A DNA stretch of 64,000 nucleotides from NCBI GenBank assembly GCA_017306245.1, contig JAFKIY010000001.1:124001-188000 (forward strand), written 5' to 3'. Of the stretch, positions 34,907-43,804 are shown in pieces; position 1 is the first letter of the stretch; every line of letters begins with the position of its first letter. The DNA comes from Micrococcales bacterium. Lineage in GTDB: Bacteria; Actinomycetota; Actinomycetes; Actinomycetales; Microbacteriaceae. Position numbers and translations under genes: made by a program. Below the pieces are notes generated by a model. The model had not been told where the DNA came from. It made no database searches and worked only from the letters and a program-made list of their open reading frames with translations.

Positions 34907-36143
34907 ACGTGAGCGGATGAGCCGAAATTCCTTGCGGTTCCGCCGAAACCGCTCATGGATGCTCCTCGGCCCGGCATTCGTCGCGGCCATCGCCTATGTG
35001 GATCCGGGAAACGTTGCGGCGAACCTCACCGGCGGCGCCCGGTACGGCTACCTGCTCGTGTGGGTGATCGTCGCCGCGAACCTCATCGCCGCAATGGTGC
35101 AGTACCAGTCGGCGAAGCTCGGCCTGGTGACCGGTCAGACCATGCCCGAGCTGCTGCGCGACCGGATGCGGCCAGCCTCCCGCCGATCCTTTTGGGCTCA
35201 GGCCGAACTCGTCGCGGTCGCCACCGACCTGGCCGAGGTGATCGGCGGCGCGATCGCCCTCCACCTCTTGTTCGGCCTCCCGCTGTTCCTCGGCGGGATC
35301 ATCGTCGGGGTCATTTCGATGGGCCTCCTCGGCCTGCAGAGCCGGTTCGGGCAGCGCCCGTTCGAGTCGGTCGTGATCGGACTCCTCGCCATCATCGCTG
35401 TCGGTTTCCTCGCGGGACTGTTCGTGAATCCGCCGGATGGCGGGGCGGTTCTGGGCGGGCTCGTGCCCGGTTTCGACGGCACCGATTCCGTGCTGCTGGC
35501 CGCGAGCATGCTCGGTGCCACCGTGATGCCGCACGCGATCTACGTGCATTCCGCTCTCGCCCGAGACCGCCACGGCAAGGCGACACAGGCGAACCGAAAG
35601 TCACTGCTGCGGTCGACGAAGTGGGATGTCCTGGTCGCGCTCGGCCTCGCGGGCATCGTGAACCTCGGGATGCTGTTGCTCGCGGCGGTGAACCTCGGCG
35701 GGGTCGAGGGAACGGACACGATCGAGGGCGCCCACGCCGCCATTGAGTCGGCCCTCGGCCCCGGGATCGCCCTCGTGTTCGCGATCGGCCTCCTGGCATC
35801 CGGCCTCGCCTCAACATCGGTGGGCAGCTACGCGGGGGCGACGATCATGGCCGGGCTGCTCCACCGCCAGATCCCGCTGTTCGCGCGACGCGTCATCACG
35901 ATCATTCCCGCGGTCGTCATCCTCGCTCTGGGCGTCGATCCGACGTGGGCGCTCGTGCTGAGTCAGGTGTTCCTGAGTTTCGGGATCCCGTTCGCGCTCA
36001 TCCCTCTGCTGCGGCTCACGAGCGACCGCTCGATCATGGGCGCATCCGCGAACAGCCGCGTGGTGCGCTGGATTCTCGCTACGATCGTCGTGCTGGTGGT
36101 CGTGCTGAACCTCGCGCTCATCGTGCTGACGATCACGGGATAG
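34896..36143 (+). CDS. mntH: Nramp-family manganese/proton symporter
   Basis: The 415-residue protein has the two Nramp hallmarks: Asp36-Pro-Gly-Asn39 in AIAYVDPGNVAANL (TM1) and Met211-Pro-His213 in MLGATVMPHAIYVH (TM6), both essential for metal binding. About 11 helices are visible. It imports Mn(II), and possibly Fe(II), driven by protons. The GTG at 34896 sits 7 nt after a TATAAT box, so translation likely starts on a leaderless mRNA; an ATG at 34917 would be the next in-frame start. The mntR regulator follows 9 bp later on the same strand. Confidence 0.93.
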   Translation: MPKIRERMSRNSLRFRRNRSWMLLGPAFVAAIAYVDPGNVAANLTGGARYGYLLVWVIVAANLIAAMVQYQSAKLGLVTGQTMPELLRDRMRPASRRSFWAQAELVAVATDLAEVIGGAIALHLLFGLPLFLGGIIVGVISMGLLGLQSRFGQRPFESVVIGLLAIIAVGFLAGLFVNPPDGGAVLGGLVPGFDGTDSVLLAASMLGATVMPHAIYVHSALARDRHGKATQANRKSLLRSTKWDVLVALGLAGIVNLGMLLLAAVNLGGVEGTDTIEGAHAAIESALGPGIALVFAIGLLASGLASTSVGSYAGATIMAGLLHRQIPLFARRVITIIPAVVILALGVDPTWALVLSQVFLSFGIPFALIPLLRLTSDRSIMGASANSRVVRWILATIVVLVVVLNLALIVLTITG

Positions 36144-36152
36144 GGGTCCACC

Positions 36153-36833
36153 ATGCAGGAACGGTCAGCGATCGCGAGTTCGGCGACCGAGGACTACGTC
36201 AAGGTCATCTATTCGCATACCGAGTGGCAGCCGGAACCGATCACGTCGTCGGTGCTTGCCGCCCGGCTCGGTCTGGCGCCGTCGTCGGTCACGGAAATGG
36301 TGAAGAAGCTCGCCGCGGCGGGGCTGGCGACCCACGTGCCGTATGGCGCCGTGACGCTCACGAGCGAGGGCCGGAGCCTCGCACTGCGGATGCTTCGCAG
36401 GCATCGGCTCATCGAAACCTGGCTCGTCGAATCGTTCGGGTACGGCTGGGATGAGGTGCACGACGAGGCGGAGGTTCTCGAGCATGCCGTGAGCGACCGA
36501 TTCCTGGAGGCGATCGCCGGGAAGTTGGGCCACCCGCTTCGCGATCCGCACGGCGACCCGATTCCGCGCGCCGATGGCTCGGTGGAGCAGCCGGATGCCG
36601 TGCTCCTGGCCGACGCGCCTGATGGTTTCTCTGGTCCGGTCGTCCGCATCAGCGACCGCGATCCCGCTTTGCTGCAGTACCTGGGCGATCAGGGTTTTGC
36701 GCTGGATTCGGTGGTCACGGTGGTGGAACGCCGACCGTTCGGCGGTGCGCTCGCGGTTCGGCTGGACGGCGCCGGCTTCGACCTCGGCGACGAGGCGACC
36801 AGAGCGGTGTGGCTCGGCGCCGGCTCGTCGTAG
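36153..36833 (+). CDS. mntR: DtxR-family manganese-dependent repressor
   Basis: The 226-residue protein has an N-terminal winged helix (EDYVKVIYSHTEW, then SVLAARLGLAPSSVTEMVKKL), a dimerisation/metal domain with RRHRLIETWLVE and EVHDEAEVLEHAVSD (candidate ligands His84, Glu88, His103, Glu107 and His111), and a C-terminal FeoA/SH3-like domain from about residue 150. There is no Cys in the primary metal site, as in manganese-sensing MntR rather than iron-sensing DtxR. Its position after mntH and the palindrome at the mntH start support autoregulated repression of Mn uptake. Confidence 0.88.
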   Translation: MQERSAIASSATEDYVKVIYSHTEWQPEPITSSVLAARLGLAPSSVTEMVKKLAAAGLATHVPYGAVTLTSEGRSLALRMLRRHRLIETWLVESFGYGWDEVHDEAEVLEHAVSDRFLEAIAGKLGHPLRDPHGDPIPRADGSVEQPDAVLLADAPDGFSGPVVRISDRDPALLQYLGDQGFALDSVVTVVERRPFGGALAVRLDGAGFDLGDEATRAVWLGAGSS

Positions 36834-36843
36834 CGGGTTTCGG

Positions 36844-37587
36844 CTACGCGCGGGGCGGGTCGTTGCTCGGGTCGTTGTCGAAGTAGGCGGGGTCGATGAC
36901 GACGTCGGCGTCGGTGAGCGGCGCGACTCCGTCCCGCTGCGCTTTGCGGGCCTTCCGGGTGGATTGCACGTAGTGGAACACCGTGGGGATGAGGGTGATG
37001 GTGACGGCGCCGAGCAGGATCACGTCGATGTAGCTTTTGACGAAGTCGGCGATCGGCGGGATGTAGCCGATGAGGAATCCGAAGAACGTGAGCCCGAACC
37101 CCCAGATCACCGCGCCGATGAGGTTGTACAGCGAATACTTCTTGTAATTCATGTGGCCGACGCCGGCGGCCACCGGCACGAAGGTGCGCAGGATGGGCAC
37201 GAAGCGGGCGAGGATGACGGAGAGGCCGCCGAATCGTTCGAAGAACCTGTTGGTGCGCTCCACGTTCGCCCGACTGAACAGGCCGCTCTCTTTTCGTTCG
37301 AACACGCTGGGGCCGAACTTGTGGCCGATGAGGTAGCCGACTTCGCCCCCCGCGAAGGCCGCGACTCCGATGAGGGCGCCGACCCACCAGATGTTCACGC
37401 CGAAGACGAGCGAGGTGTGGGTCAGCAGTCCGGAGATCACGAGCAGGGTGTCGCCGGGCAGCAGGAATCCGACGAGCAGGCCCGTCTCCGAGAACACGAT
37501 GAGGCACACGACGGCGAGCGCCCACGGGCCGGCGTTCGTGATGATCGTCTCCGGGTCGAGCCACGGGATGAGTGCGGAAGGAACCAA
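36844..37587 (-). CDS. DedA family membrane protein
   Basis: The 247-residue protein has DedA features: an N-terminal hydrophobic region with FSETGLLVGFLLPGDTLL, then FAGGEVGYLIGHKFG, ANVERTNRFFERFGGLSVIL and the conserved RFVPILRTFVPVAAGVGHM. It carries four to five membrane segments and a basic-to-acidic cytoplasmic tail. DedA proteins support membrane homeostasis and include undecaprenyl-phosphate or phospholipid flippases. It is convergent with mntR and has no evident operon partner. Confidence 0.9.
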   Translation of the reverse strand: MVPSALIPWLDPETIITNAGPWALAVVCLIVFSETGLLVGFLLPGDTLLVISGLLTHTSLVFGVNIWWVGALIGVAAFAGGEVGYLIGHKFGPSVFERKESGLFSRANVERTNRFFERFGGLSVILARFVPILRTFVPVAAGVGHMNYKKYSLYNLIGAVIWGFGLTFFGFLIGYIPPIADFVKSYIDVILLGAVTITLIPTVFHYVQSTRKARKAQRDGVAPLTDADVVIDPAYFDNDPSNDPPRA

Positions 37588-37668
37588 GCGGGCTTCTCCA
37601 GTCGTGAGTGGTGAACGCGAATGCGTCCCTGACAGATTAGCGGTAGGAATTCAATGTTCGATGTCCGG

Positions 37669-37750
37669 TGCGGGAGGCGGGACTTGAACCCGCACGCTCG
37701 AGAGCACAGGAACCTAAATCCTGCGTGTCTGCCAATTCCACCACTCCCGC
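37669..37750 (-). tRNA. tRNA-Leu (UAG)
   Basis: On the minus strand the acceptor arms GCGGGAG and CTCCCGC pair fully. The anticodon stem AGGA/TCCT encloses loop TTTAGGT, giving anticodon TAG for CUA codons. A long variable arm (class II) and T loop GGTTCAAGTCC are present. After the discriminator A the template reads CCG, so the CCA end is not fully encoded. Confidence 0.93.
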
Positions 37751-37846
37751 GGCGACACCAGTGTACTTTCCGCCGTGCCCGGCGGTGATCCCGGATGCTG
37801 TGGATAACTTCCGCATTGCCGGCGCGCGTTCCAGCAGGATTCATTC

Positions 37847-39079
37847 GTGCATGCCGCCGTCTCTCTCATCGCCGAGCGCGTGCGCGAGCGGGTGCGGCTC
37901 GACGGGGTGGATCTGGGCAGCGACCGCTCCCTCGCGGACGACTACGTGCGGGACGAAATCCGCCGCTACAGCGAGCGTGCTTTGGGCGGCTCGCTGCCGC
38001 TTCTGGCCGACGAACGTCAGGCAGCTCGGGATGTGGTCGCCTCCATCACCGGGTTCGGACCGCTTCAGGTCTTTTTCGATGACGACACGGTGGAGGAGAT
38101 CTGGATCAATCGTCCCGACCGCGTGTTTGTCGCCCGCAACGGCGTCGCCGAGCTCACCGACCTTTCCCTGACCGCCATGCAGGTGCGGGATCTGGTGGAG
38201 CGCATGCTGCAGTCCACGGGTCGCCGCGTCGACCTGTCGAGTCCGTTCGTGGATGCGTCCCTGCCAGATGGCTCGCGACTGCACGTCGTGATCCCGGACG
38301 TGACCCAGAAGCACTGGGCCGTGAACATCCGCAAGTTCGCGAAGCGCATCAAGGAGCTGCGGCAGCTCGTTGCGCTCGGTTCGCTCACCCCCGCGGCCTC
38401 CGAGTTCTTGCGGCTGTGCGTCGTGTCGGGGCAGAACATTCTCGTGTCGGGGGCGACGCAAAGCGGCAAGACCACGCTTCTGGGAGCGCTGCTCACCGCC
38501 GCCAGGCCGCGAGAGCGCATCGTCACGGTGGAGGAGACGTTCGAGCTGAGTTTCACCGCACGGGATGCGGTGGGCCTGCAGTGCCGCCAGCCGAGCCTCG
38601 AAGGGACGGGGGAGATCACGCTCCGTCGCCTCATCAAGGAGGCGTTGCGGATGCGCCCCGACCGCCTCGTGGTCGGCGAGGTGCGCGAGGCGGAGGCGCT
38701 CGACCTGTTGATCGCGCTCAACAGCGGGCTGCCGGGCATGTGCAGCATCCACGCGAACGGCGCGCGCGATGCTTTGGCCAAACTGTCGACCCTTCCGCTT
38801 CTGGCCGGACGCAACATCGACTCCTCGTTCGTGGTCCCTACGGTCGCGGCGAGCATCGACATCGTGGTGCACTGCGCGCTGGACGGCGACGGCCGTCGCT
38901 ACATCTCGCAAATCGTCGCACCAACCGGCGAGGTGACGGCGGGCACCATCGATGCGGACGCGATTTTCGAGCTGCGGGAGGGCTCCCTGAACCCAACAGG
39001 GAGTTCTCCCGCGAGGCTGGCGAAGTTTCACGCCGCCGGAGTCGATGTGGCCGAGGTGTTGCGCGGGGAATCCGCGTGA
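37847..39079 (+). CDS. tadA: Tad pilus assembly ATPase TadA/CpaF
   Basis: The 410-residue protein is a CpaF/TadA secretion ATPase. It has the N-terminal ATPase-associated region with GFGPLQVFFDDDTVEEIWIN, Walker A GATQSGKTT (202-210), the Asp-box segment VTVEETFEL, Walker B RPDRLVVGEVRE and the His-box SIHANGARDAL. It would power assembly and retraction of Flp-type pili at the membrane. It is the first gene of an operon with tadB (4-bp overlap) and tadC. No tadZ gene precedes it; instead there is a tRNA-Leu on the other strand. Confidence 0.92.
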   Translation: MHAAVSLIAERVRERVRLDGVDLGSDRSLADDYVRDEIRRYSERALGGSLPLLADERQAARDVVASITGFGPLQVFFDDDTVEEIWINRPDRVFVARNGVAELTDLSLTAMQVRDLVERMLQSTGRRVDLSSPFVDASLPDGSRLHVVIPDVTQKHWAVNIRKFAKRIKELRQLVALGSLTPAASEFLRLCVVSGQNILVSGATQSGKTTLLGALLTAARPRERIVTVEETFELSFTARDAVGLQCRQPSLEGTGEITLRRLIKEALRMRPDRLVVGEVREAEALDLLIALNSGLPGMCSIHANGARDALAKLSTLPLLAGRNIDSSFVVPTVAASIDIVVHCALDGDGRRYISQIVAPTGEVTAGTIDADAIFELREGSLNPTGSSPARLAKFHAAGVDVAEVLRGESA

Positions 39080-39939
39080 TCCTCCTCGTCGGGTGCGCTC
39101 TGGGCCTTGGCCTGCTACTGGCGGTGTCTCCGTTCCTGTGGCCGCGCGGGCGCCGGGTTCCGAAAGAGCGTGCCGGCCTGGTTGTGAAACTGTCGGAGCG
39201 GATGCGGCAGGCGGGGATGGGCTCGGTGTCGCTGCCCGTGTTCGCCGTCGTCTCTGCGGTGATCGGCGCGGCGGTCGCCGCACTCGTGTTTGTGCTCGTT
39301 CCCGTCGTCGCGCTCGCCCTCGCCGCAGGGATTGCGGCGCTCGCACTTCCCGCGGTGATCATCGGCTGGAAGGCGAGAGCGGCGCGGCGCGTCCGCCGCG
39401 CGCTGTGGCCGGATGTCGTGGACCACCTGGTGTCTGCGACGCGTTCGGGCCTCGCACTTCCCGACGGTGTGGCCGCGCTCGCCGACAACGGTCCGACCGC
39501 GACGAGGGTCGCGTTCGCCGCATTCCGGGACGACTACGAGGCATCCGGCAGTTTCGGTCGGAGCCTCGACAATCTCAAGGAGCACCTGGCGGATCCCACC
39601 GCGGACCGCATCCTCGAAACCCTTCGGATGTCCCGGGAGGTGGGCGGCACGGAGTTGCCGTCGGTCCTGCGCGCGCTGGCGGCGCACTTGCGGCTCGAGT
39701 CCGCCATTCGCGGTGAGGTGGAGGCCCGGCAATCGTGGATCATGAACGCCGCCCGTCTGGCCGCGGTCGCGCCGTGGGTGGTCCTGGCGCTCCTGTCGAC
39801 GAGGCCCGAGGCCGCCGCGTCGTATAACTCCCCTGCCGGGGTGGCCCTCATCATCGCCGGACTCGTGGCCACCGTCGTCGCCTACCGGCTCATGGTTGCG
39901 CTCGCTCGGCTGCCCGAGGAACGGCGGTGGTTCCGATGA
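39076..39939 (+). CDS. tadB: Tad pilus inner-membrane platform protein TadB
   Basis: The GTG at 39076 overlaps tadA by 4 bp. The 287-residue protein has N-terminal hydrophobic helices (residues about 2-18 and 48-95) and a cytoplasmic GspF/T2SSF-type region with RRALWPDVVDHLVSATRSGL, FGRSLDNLKEHLADP and TLRMSREVGGTELPSVLRAL, ending in two more helices. TadB and TadC form the membrane platform on which the pilus is assembled. The stop overlaps the tadC start (ATGA). Confidence 0.88.
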   Translation: MILLVGCALGLGLLLAVSPFLWPRGRRVPKERAGLVVKLSERMRQAGMGSVSLPVFAVVSAVIGAAVAALVFVLVPVVALALAAGIAALALPAVIIGWKARAARRVRRALWPDVVDHLVSATRSGLALPDGVAALADNGPTATRVAFAAFRDDYEASGSFGRSLDNLKEHLADPTADRILETLRMSREVGGTELPSVLRALAAHLRLESAIRGEVEARQSWIMNAARLAAVAPWVVLALLSTRPEAAASYNSPAGVALIIAGLVATVVAYRLMVALARLPEERRWFR

Positions 39940-40871
39940 CAGCAGCGGGCTGGTCGATCGTGTACGGCCTCATGCTCGGGGTCGGGTTGTGGGCGCTCGT
40001 CAGCGCGATGCCGCGGTTGACCCGTCCGCGCCTCATCCACCGCGTGGCTCCGTACCTCGGTGACGTGTCGGAGGGCGCACGATCGTTCTCCCAGCGGCGG
40101 CAGACCAACCCGCTGTCGGTTTTCGGTTCGATCCTTGGCCCCGGCGTGGACCGGATTCGGGACCTTGTCGGACCGCTCATCGGCAGCACGGCGACGATCG
40201 AACTGCGATTGCGCCAGTCCGGGTCGACGGACACCGTGAATGCGTTTCGTTCACGCCTGCTCGTGTGGACCATCGCGGGGACGGTGGCCGGCGTGGTCGT
40301 GTCGATCGCGCTTTCCCAGGCCCGCGCGGTGCCGATCGCCGTGCACCTGGTCGTGGTCGTCCTGGCCGGCGCGGCGGGCTTCGTGGCGTGCGACCAGCGG
40401 TTGAAGCTTGCCGCGCGGCGCAGAATGAGCCGCATGTCCGCGGAGCTCCCGGTCGTGCTGGAGTTTCTCACCCTGAGCCTGTCAGCGGGCGAAAGCATTC
40501 TGGACTCCTTCCGCCGCATCGCGGTGGCGAGCCGCGGGGAGCTGGCCGGTGAACTCGGACGCGTGGTCGCCGCCGTGAACAGCGGGTCGACTCTGGCGGA
40601 CAGCCTGCAGCAGCTGGCCCGCGGCATCCGGTTGCCGGAGTTCACGCGATGCGTGGATCAGGTCGTGGGAGCGCTGGAACGTGGAACGCCTCTCGTGGAT
40701 GTGCTGCGCGCTCAGGCCCAGGATGCGCGCGAGGAGGCGAAGCGGGAACTGCTGGAGGTCGCAGGCAAGAAGGAGGTGGCCATGATGTTTCCGCTCGTGT
40801 TCCTTCTCCTGCCCGTGACGATACTGTTCGCGGTGTTCCCGGGCCTGTTCGTGCTGCAGCTGGGGTTTTGA
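39936..40871 (+). CDS. tadC: Tad pilus inner-membrane platform protein TadC
   Basis: The 311-residue protein is a second T2SSF-family platform protein. After N-terminal helices it contains RRRMSRMSAELPVVLEFLTLSLSAGESILDSF-type sequence (visible as ELPVVLEFLTLSLSAGES), FTRCVDQVVGALERGTPLVDVLRAQAQDA and AGKKEVAMMFPLVFLLLPVT. These are hallmarks of TadC. It overlaps tadB and ends the first part of the tad locus; a PadR-type regulator and its partner gene intervene before the pilin-like genes. Confidence 0.88.
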   Translation: MTAAGWSIVYGLMLGVGLWALVSAMPRLTRPRLIHRVAPYLGDVSEGARSFSQRRQTNPLSVFGSILGPGVDRIRDLVGPLIGSTATIELRLRQSGSTDTVNAFRSRLLVWTIAGTVAGVVVSIALSQARAVPIAVHLVVVVLAGAAGFVACDQRLKLAARRRMSRMSAELPVVLEFLTLSLSAGESILDSFRRIAVASRGELAGELGRVVAAVNSGSTLADSLQQLARGIRLPEFTRCVDQVVGALERGTPLVDVLRAQAQDAREEAKRELLEVAGKKEVAMMFPLVFLLLPVTILFAVFPGLFVLQLGF

Positions 40872-40893
40872 TCCCGCCCGCCGGGCAGAATTC

Positions 40894-40932
40894 ATACCTA
40901 GAGGTGTCAGTTACCTAGCACCGCAAGGTATA
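40894..40932 (+). promoter_or_regulatory. Repeated ACCTAG motifs upstream of padR-like gene
   Basis: ATACCTAG (40894-40901) and TTACCTAG (40911-40918) are direct repeats 17 bp apart, and AAGGTATA (40925-40932) is partly their inverse. They lie 22-60 bp before the PadR-family start codon, the normal place for an autoregulatory operator. An A/T-rich TATATAG at the end of the set could be the -10 box. Confidence 0.45.
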
Positions 40933-40953
40933 TAGTGCTTTCGGGAGGCACGG

Positions 40954-41298
40954 ATGGACATCGACAAGGATCTCGTTGCCGCGATGGCGACACCGCTCGT
41001 CCTCGCGATTCTCGCGGAACACGAAAACTACGGCTACGCCATCCTGAAGCGCGTGCGGGAGCTCTCCGGCGGCGACCTCGAGTGGACCGACGGGATGCTC
41101 TACCCCCTCCTGCACCGCCTCGAACGGCTCGGCCTTGTCCGCGCCACATGGGGGCTTTCGGCCGAAGGCCGGCGGCGTCGCAACTACCGCATCACCGATG
41201 CCGGCCTCGCCCAGCTCGCCGACCAGCGGCGGCAGTGGGCCACCGCGAACCGCACGCTCGGCCAGGTGTGGGGCAACGCCATTCCGGTGGGGGTGTGA
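40954..41298 (+). CDS. PadR family transcriptional regulator
   Basis: The 114-residue protein is a short PadR regulator. The winged helix shows LAILAEHENYGYAILKRVRELS, then LEWTDGMLYPLLHRLERLGLV and GRRRRNYRITDAG. Such regulators repress a neighbouring operon until a ligand or stress signal is sensed. The gene ends inside the start of a HAAS-type membrane protein gene, its obvious target. The pair is inserted within the tad pilus locus. Repeated motifs upstream may be its operator. Confidence 0.9.
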   Translation: MDIDKDLVAAMATPLVLAILAEHENYGYAILKRVRELSGGDLEWTDGMLYPLLHRLERLGLVRATWGLSAEGRRRRNYRITDAGLAQLADQRRQWATANRTLGQVWGNAIPVGV

Positions 41299-42638
41299 CG
41301 GTGGAAAATTCAGAGACCCACATCGGGCAGTGGCGTGCGGCCATCCTGCGCGGCAGTGCCGTGACCGAAGCCGATGCCGACGAACTTGAAGGCCACCTGC
41401 GCGAGCAAATCGCCGACCTCGAAAAGGCCGGGCTCACCGGCGAAGAAGCGTTCCTGATTTCGGTGCGCCGCCTCGGCGAAGTAGACCGCCTCACGGCCGA
41501 GTTCGCCCGCGCCCACAGCGACCGGCTGTGGAAACAACTCGCCCTCACCCAGGCCGAACCCCGCGACCGTCGCTCGCTGACCGTCATGCTCGCGTTTGCG
41601 CTCGCCTCGGCAGTCCTGGTCCAGGTGCTGCGCCTCCTGGCGGCCGGCACGGTGATCGGCTATCCGACGTTCTCCCTGAATGTGAGCTTCCTGATCTTCC
41701 CCGTGCTTGCCGCCTACTTCCTGGTGATCCGGCGGATGCGCTGGCAACGAATAGCTGCCGCTGCGGCATTGGTCGCGGGCATCGCCGTCGCGGTGAACCT
41801 GTTCCCGATGGGAATGGCGAGCACCACCCACACCCTCGTCACGCTCCACCTGCCCGTGCTTCTGTGGTTCGTGGTAGGATTCGCCTACGTCGGCGGCGAA
41901 GTACGTTTGTCGACGCGACGCATGGACTTCCTCCGCTTCTCCGGCGAGTGGGCCATCTACTACGCGCTCATCGCCCTCGGCGGAGCGGTGCTCATGGGGC
42001 TCACCATGCTCGTGCTGACGCCGTTTGGCGGCGCCGCGAGCAACATCGTGCTGGACTGGGTCCTGCCATCGGGCATCGCCGGCGCGGTCATCGTCGCCGC
42101 GTGGCTCGTGGAGGCGAAAAAGAGCGTCATCGAGAACCTTGCCCCGGTGCTCACCGCGATCTTCACGCCGCTGTTCGCGATCATGCTCGTGGTGGCCGCG
42201 GTCGCCTGGGCGGTTGCCGGGGTGTGGCAGAACTTCGACCGCGAACTGCTCATCGGATTCGACGCGCTCCTGCTCGTGGTGGTCGCCCTCGTCGTCTACG
42301 GGATCTCCGCTCGAGACTCGGCCGCCGGCCACAACGCGATGGACGTCATCCGGATGCTCGCTGTCGCCGCGGCCATCATCCTCGACGTGCTCGTCCTCGT
42401 GTCGATGTTCTCGCGCATAGGCGAGTACGGATTCACCGCCAACCGCGTGGCCGCGTTGGGCCTGAACCTGATCCTGCTCGTGAACCTCGCGGTCACGCTG
42501 TGGTTCCTCGCCCGGCTCGTCGCGGGCACGTCGCCGGCGATCCGCCTGGAGCGCTGGCAGACCGGATACCTTCCGGTGTTCGCGGCGTGGGTGCTGGTCG
42601 TCGTGCTCGCCCTGCCGCCGATCTTCGGCTTCGCCTGA
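41295..42638 (+). CDS. Membrane protein with HAAS/permease-prefix N-terminal domain
   Basis: The GTG at 41295 overlaps the padR stop; a GTG at 41301 is the alternative. The 447-residue protein has an N-terminal helical domain of about 80 residues (LEGHLREQIADLEKAGLTGEEAFLISVRRLG-type, visible as LREQIADLEKAGL and AFLISVRRLGE) of the HAAS/permease-prefix type, which occurs with PadR regulators. About ten membrane helices follow. The pairing is widespread in Firmicutes and Actinobacteria and is thought to regulate or build membrane complexes. The exact role is unknown. Confidence 0.82.
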   Translation: MTVENSETHIGQWRAAILRGSAVTEADADELEGHLREQIADLEKAGLTGEEAFLISVRRLGEVDRLTAEFARAHSDRLWKQLALTQAEPRDRRSLTVMLAFALASAVLVQVLRLLAAGTVIGYPTFSLNVSFLIFPVLAAYFLVIRRMRWQRIAAAAALVAGIAVAVNLFPMGMASTTHTLVTLHLPVLLWFVVGFAYVGGEVRLSTRRMDFLRFSGEWAIYYALIALGGAVLMGLTMLVLTPFGGAASNIVLDWVLPSGIAGAVIVAAWLVEAKKSVIENLAPVLTAIFTPLFAIMLVVAAVAWAVAGVWQNFDRELLIGFDALLLVVVALVVYGISARDSAAGHNAMDVIRMLAVAAAIILDVLVLVSMFSRIGEYGFTANRVAALGLNLILLVNLAVTLWFLARLVAGTSPAIRLERWQTGYLPVFAAWVLVVVLALPPIFGFA

Positions 42639-42706
42639 CCCGTTCTATCCGACTGCGCGGCCTGCGCTGCCCCGCTTGTGGAAAACCGCCGACGAGCTTT
42701 CGTCGA

Positions 42707-42910
42707 ATGTCCAATACTTTTCGCATGACGACTTCGCATCTGGTCTTTCGGCGATGGACCCGGCACGTGGGCGGCGAACGCGGCGACGTACCCGGGTGGG
42801 TGCTCATCACCCTCATGACGGCCGGGCTCGTGGTCGTGATCTGGGCCGTCGCGGGCCCCGCGCTCAGCGACGTGTTCCAGCAGGCGATCGACCGGGTCAC
42901 CGGCTTCTAG
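42707..42910 (+). CDS. Small Flp pilin-like/DUF4244-type membrane protein
   Basis: The 67-residue product has a charged N-terminal part (SHLVFRRWTRHVGGERGDVP) and one hydrophobic segment (GWVLITLMTAGLVVVIWAVAG), then a short amphipathic tail (ALSDVFQQAIDRVTGF). Single-helix proteins of this size at this point of actinobacterial tad loci are usually the Flp pilin or its DUF4244-like companion. The glycine before the hydrophobic region could be a prepilin peptidase site. I chose the ATG at 42707; an ATG at 42725 gives 61 residues. Confidence 0.7.
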   Translation: MSNTFRMTTSHLVFRRWTRHVGGERGDVPGWVLITLMTAGLVVVIWAVAGPALSDVFQQAIDRVTGF

Positions 42911-42912
42911 CC

Positions 42913-43347
42913 GTGCGCACCGACGCCGAGGCGGTGCGGGAATCACGCCCTCCGGCGACCCGCCCCGCGTGCGACGAGTCCGGTTCGGCGGTCGCCGAGT
43001 TCGTGATGGTGGTCGCGCTCCTCACCGTCCTGACCCTGTCGGTGCTTCAGCTGGGCTTCGCGCTCCTCATCCGCAACACGGTGCTGGATGCGGCGGCCGA
43101 GGGCGCGCGATTCGCCGCCCTCGCCGACAACACGCTGGCGGACGGCGCAGCGCGAGCTACCGCACTGGTCACGACGGCCATCGGACCCGCGTACGCCGCC
43201 GACGTGAGCGCGTCCTACGGCAGCTACCTGGGGCATCCGGCCGCGATCGTGACGATCAGGGCGCCACTTCCGATCATCGGGCTCATCGGCGTCGAGCACG
43301 GTCTGGAGGTGAGCGGGCATGCGGCCGTGGAAACGCTGGGTCGCTGA
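42913..43347 (+). CDS. TadE-like pseudopilin
   Basis: The GTG at 42913, 2 bp after the previous stop, begins a 144-residue protein with the TadE pattern: GSAVAEFVMVVALLTVLTLS, meaning a small-residue/Glu stretch entering a hydrophobic helix, then QLGFALLIRNTVLDAAAEGARFAAL. A globular periplasmic part with few cysteines follows. TadE-type proteins are minor pilins processed by a prepilin peptidase. The next gene overlaps by 29 bp, so this is an operon of four short pilus genes. Confidence 0.85.
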   Translation: MRTDAEAVRESRPPATRPACDESGSAVAEFVMVVALLTVLTLSVLQLGFALLIRNTVLDAAAEGARFAALADNTLADGAARATALVTTAIGPAYAADVSASYGSYLGHPAAIVTIRAPLPIIGLIGVEHGLEVSGHAAVETLGR

Positions 43348-43804
43348 CCGGATTCGCCGGGGGCACGGGATGCACGGGGAGCGCGGCTCCGCGTCTCTCG
43401 AGTTCATCACCCTCGGCGTCCTCCTGCTCCTGCCTCTCGTGTACCTCGTTCTCACCATGGCGGCGATCCAGGGCGCGGCGTTCGCGGTGGAGGGTGCGGC
43501 GCGCCAGTCGGTACGGGTGTTCGTGCAGGCAGGCAGCGAATCGGAAGCCGCCGCACGCGCCGAGCGCGCGATCCGCTTCGCCCTCGCGGATGCCGGCCTT
43601 CAGGCGCTGGAGCCCCGCGTGGCCGTCTCCTGCTCTCCGCGACCGGATGCGTGCCTCACGAGGCTCGGCACGGTCACGATCACGGTTGCCCTGACCGTGC
43701 CGCTTCCCCTCGTTCCGCCCGTGCTCGATGTGGCCGTGCCGGCGGGTGTTCCCCTTCACGCGACGGCGACGGAACGGGTGTCCCGGTTCTGGGGTGCCGG
43801 ATGA
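43319..43804 (+). CDS. TadE/TadF-like pilus protein
   Basis: The 161-residue protein begins with a basic stretch, then GSASLEFITLGVLLLLPLVYLVL, a TadE-type membrane segment with the conserved Glu in ASLEF. The extracytoplasmic part contains GAAFAVEGAARQSVRVFVQAG and a pair of cysteines (VSCSPRPDACL) that could form a disulfide. It overlaps its neighbours at both ends and would act as a minor pilin or assembly factor. Which of TadE or TadF it represents is not certain. Confidence 0.82.
   Translation: MRPWKRWVADRIRRGHGMHGERGSASLEFITLGVLLLLPLVYLVLTMAAIQGAAFAVEGAARQSVRVFVQAGSESEAAARAERAIRFALADAGLQALEPRVAVSCSPRPDACLTRLGTVTITVALTVPLPLVPPVLDVAVPAGVPLHATATERVSRFWGAG

Noticed and set aside
37841..39346. 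501-codon minus-strand frame opposite tadA and tadB
   Set aside because: Arg/His-rich shadow translation without family motifs; tadA on the other strand is unambiguous.
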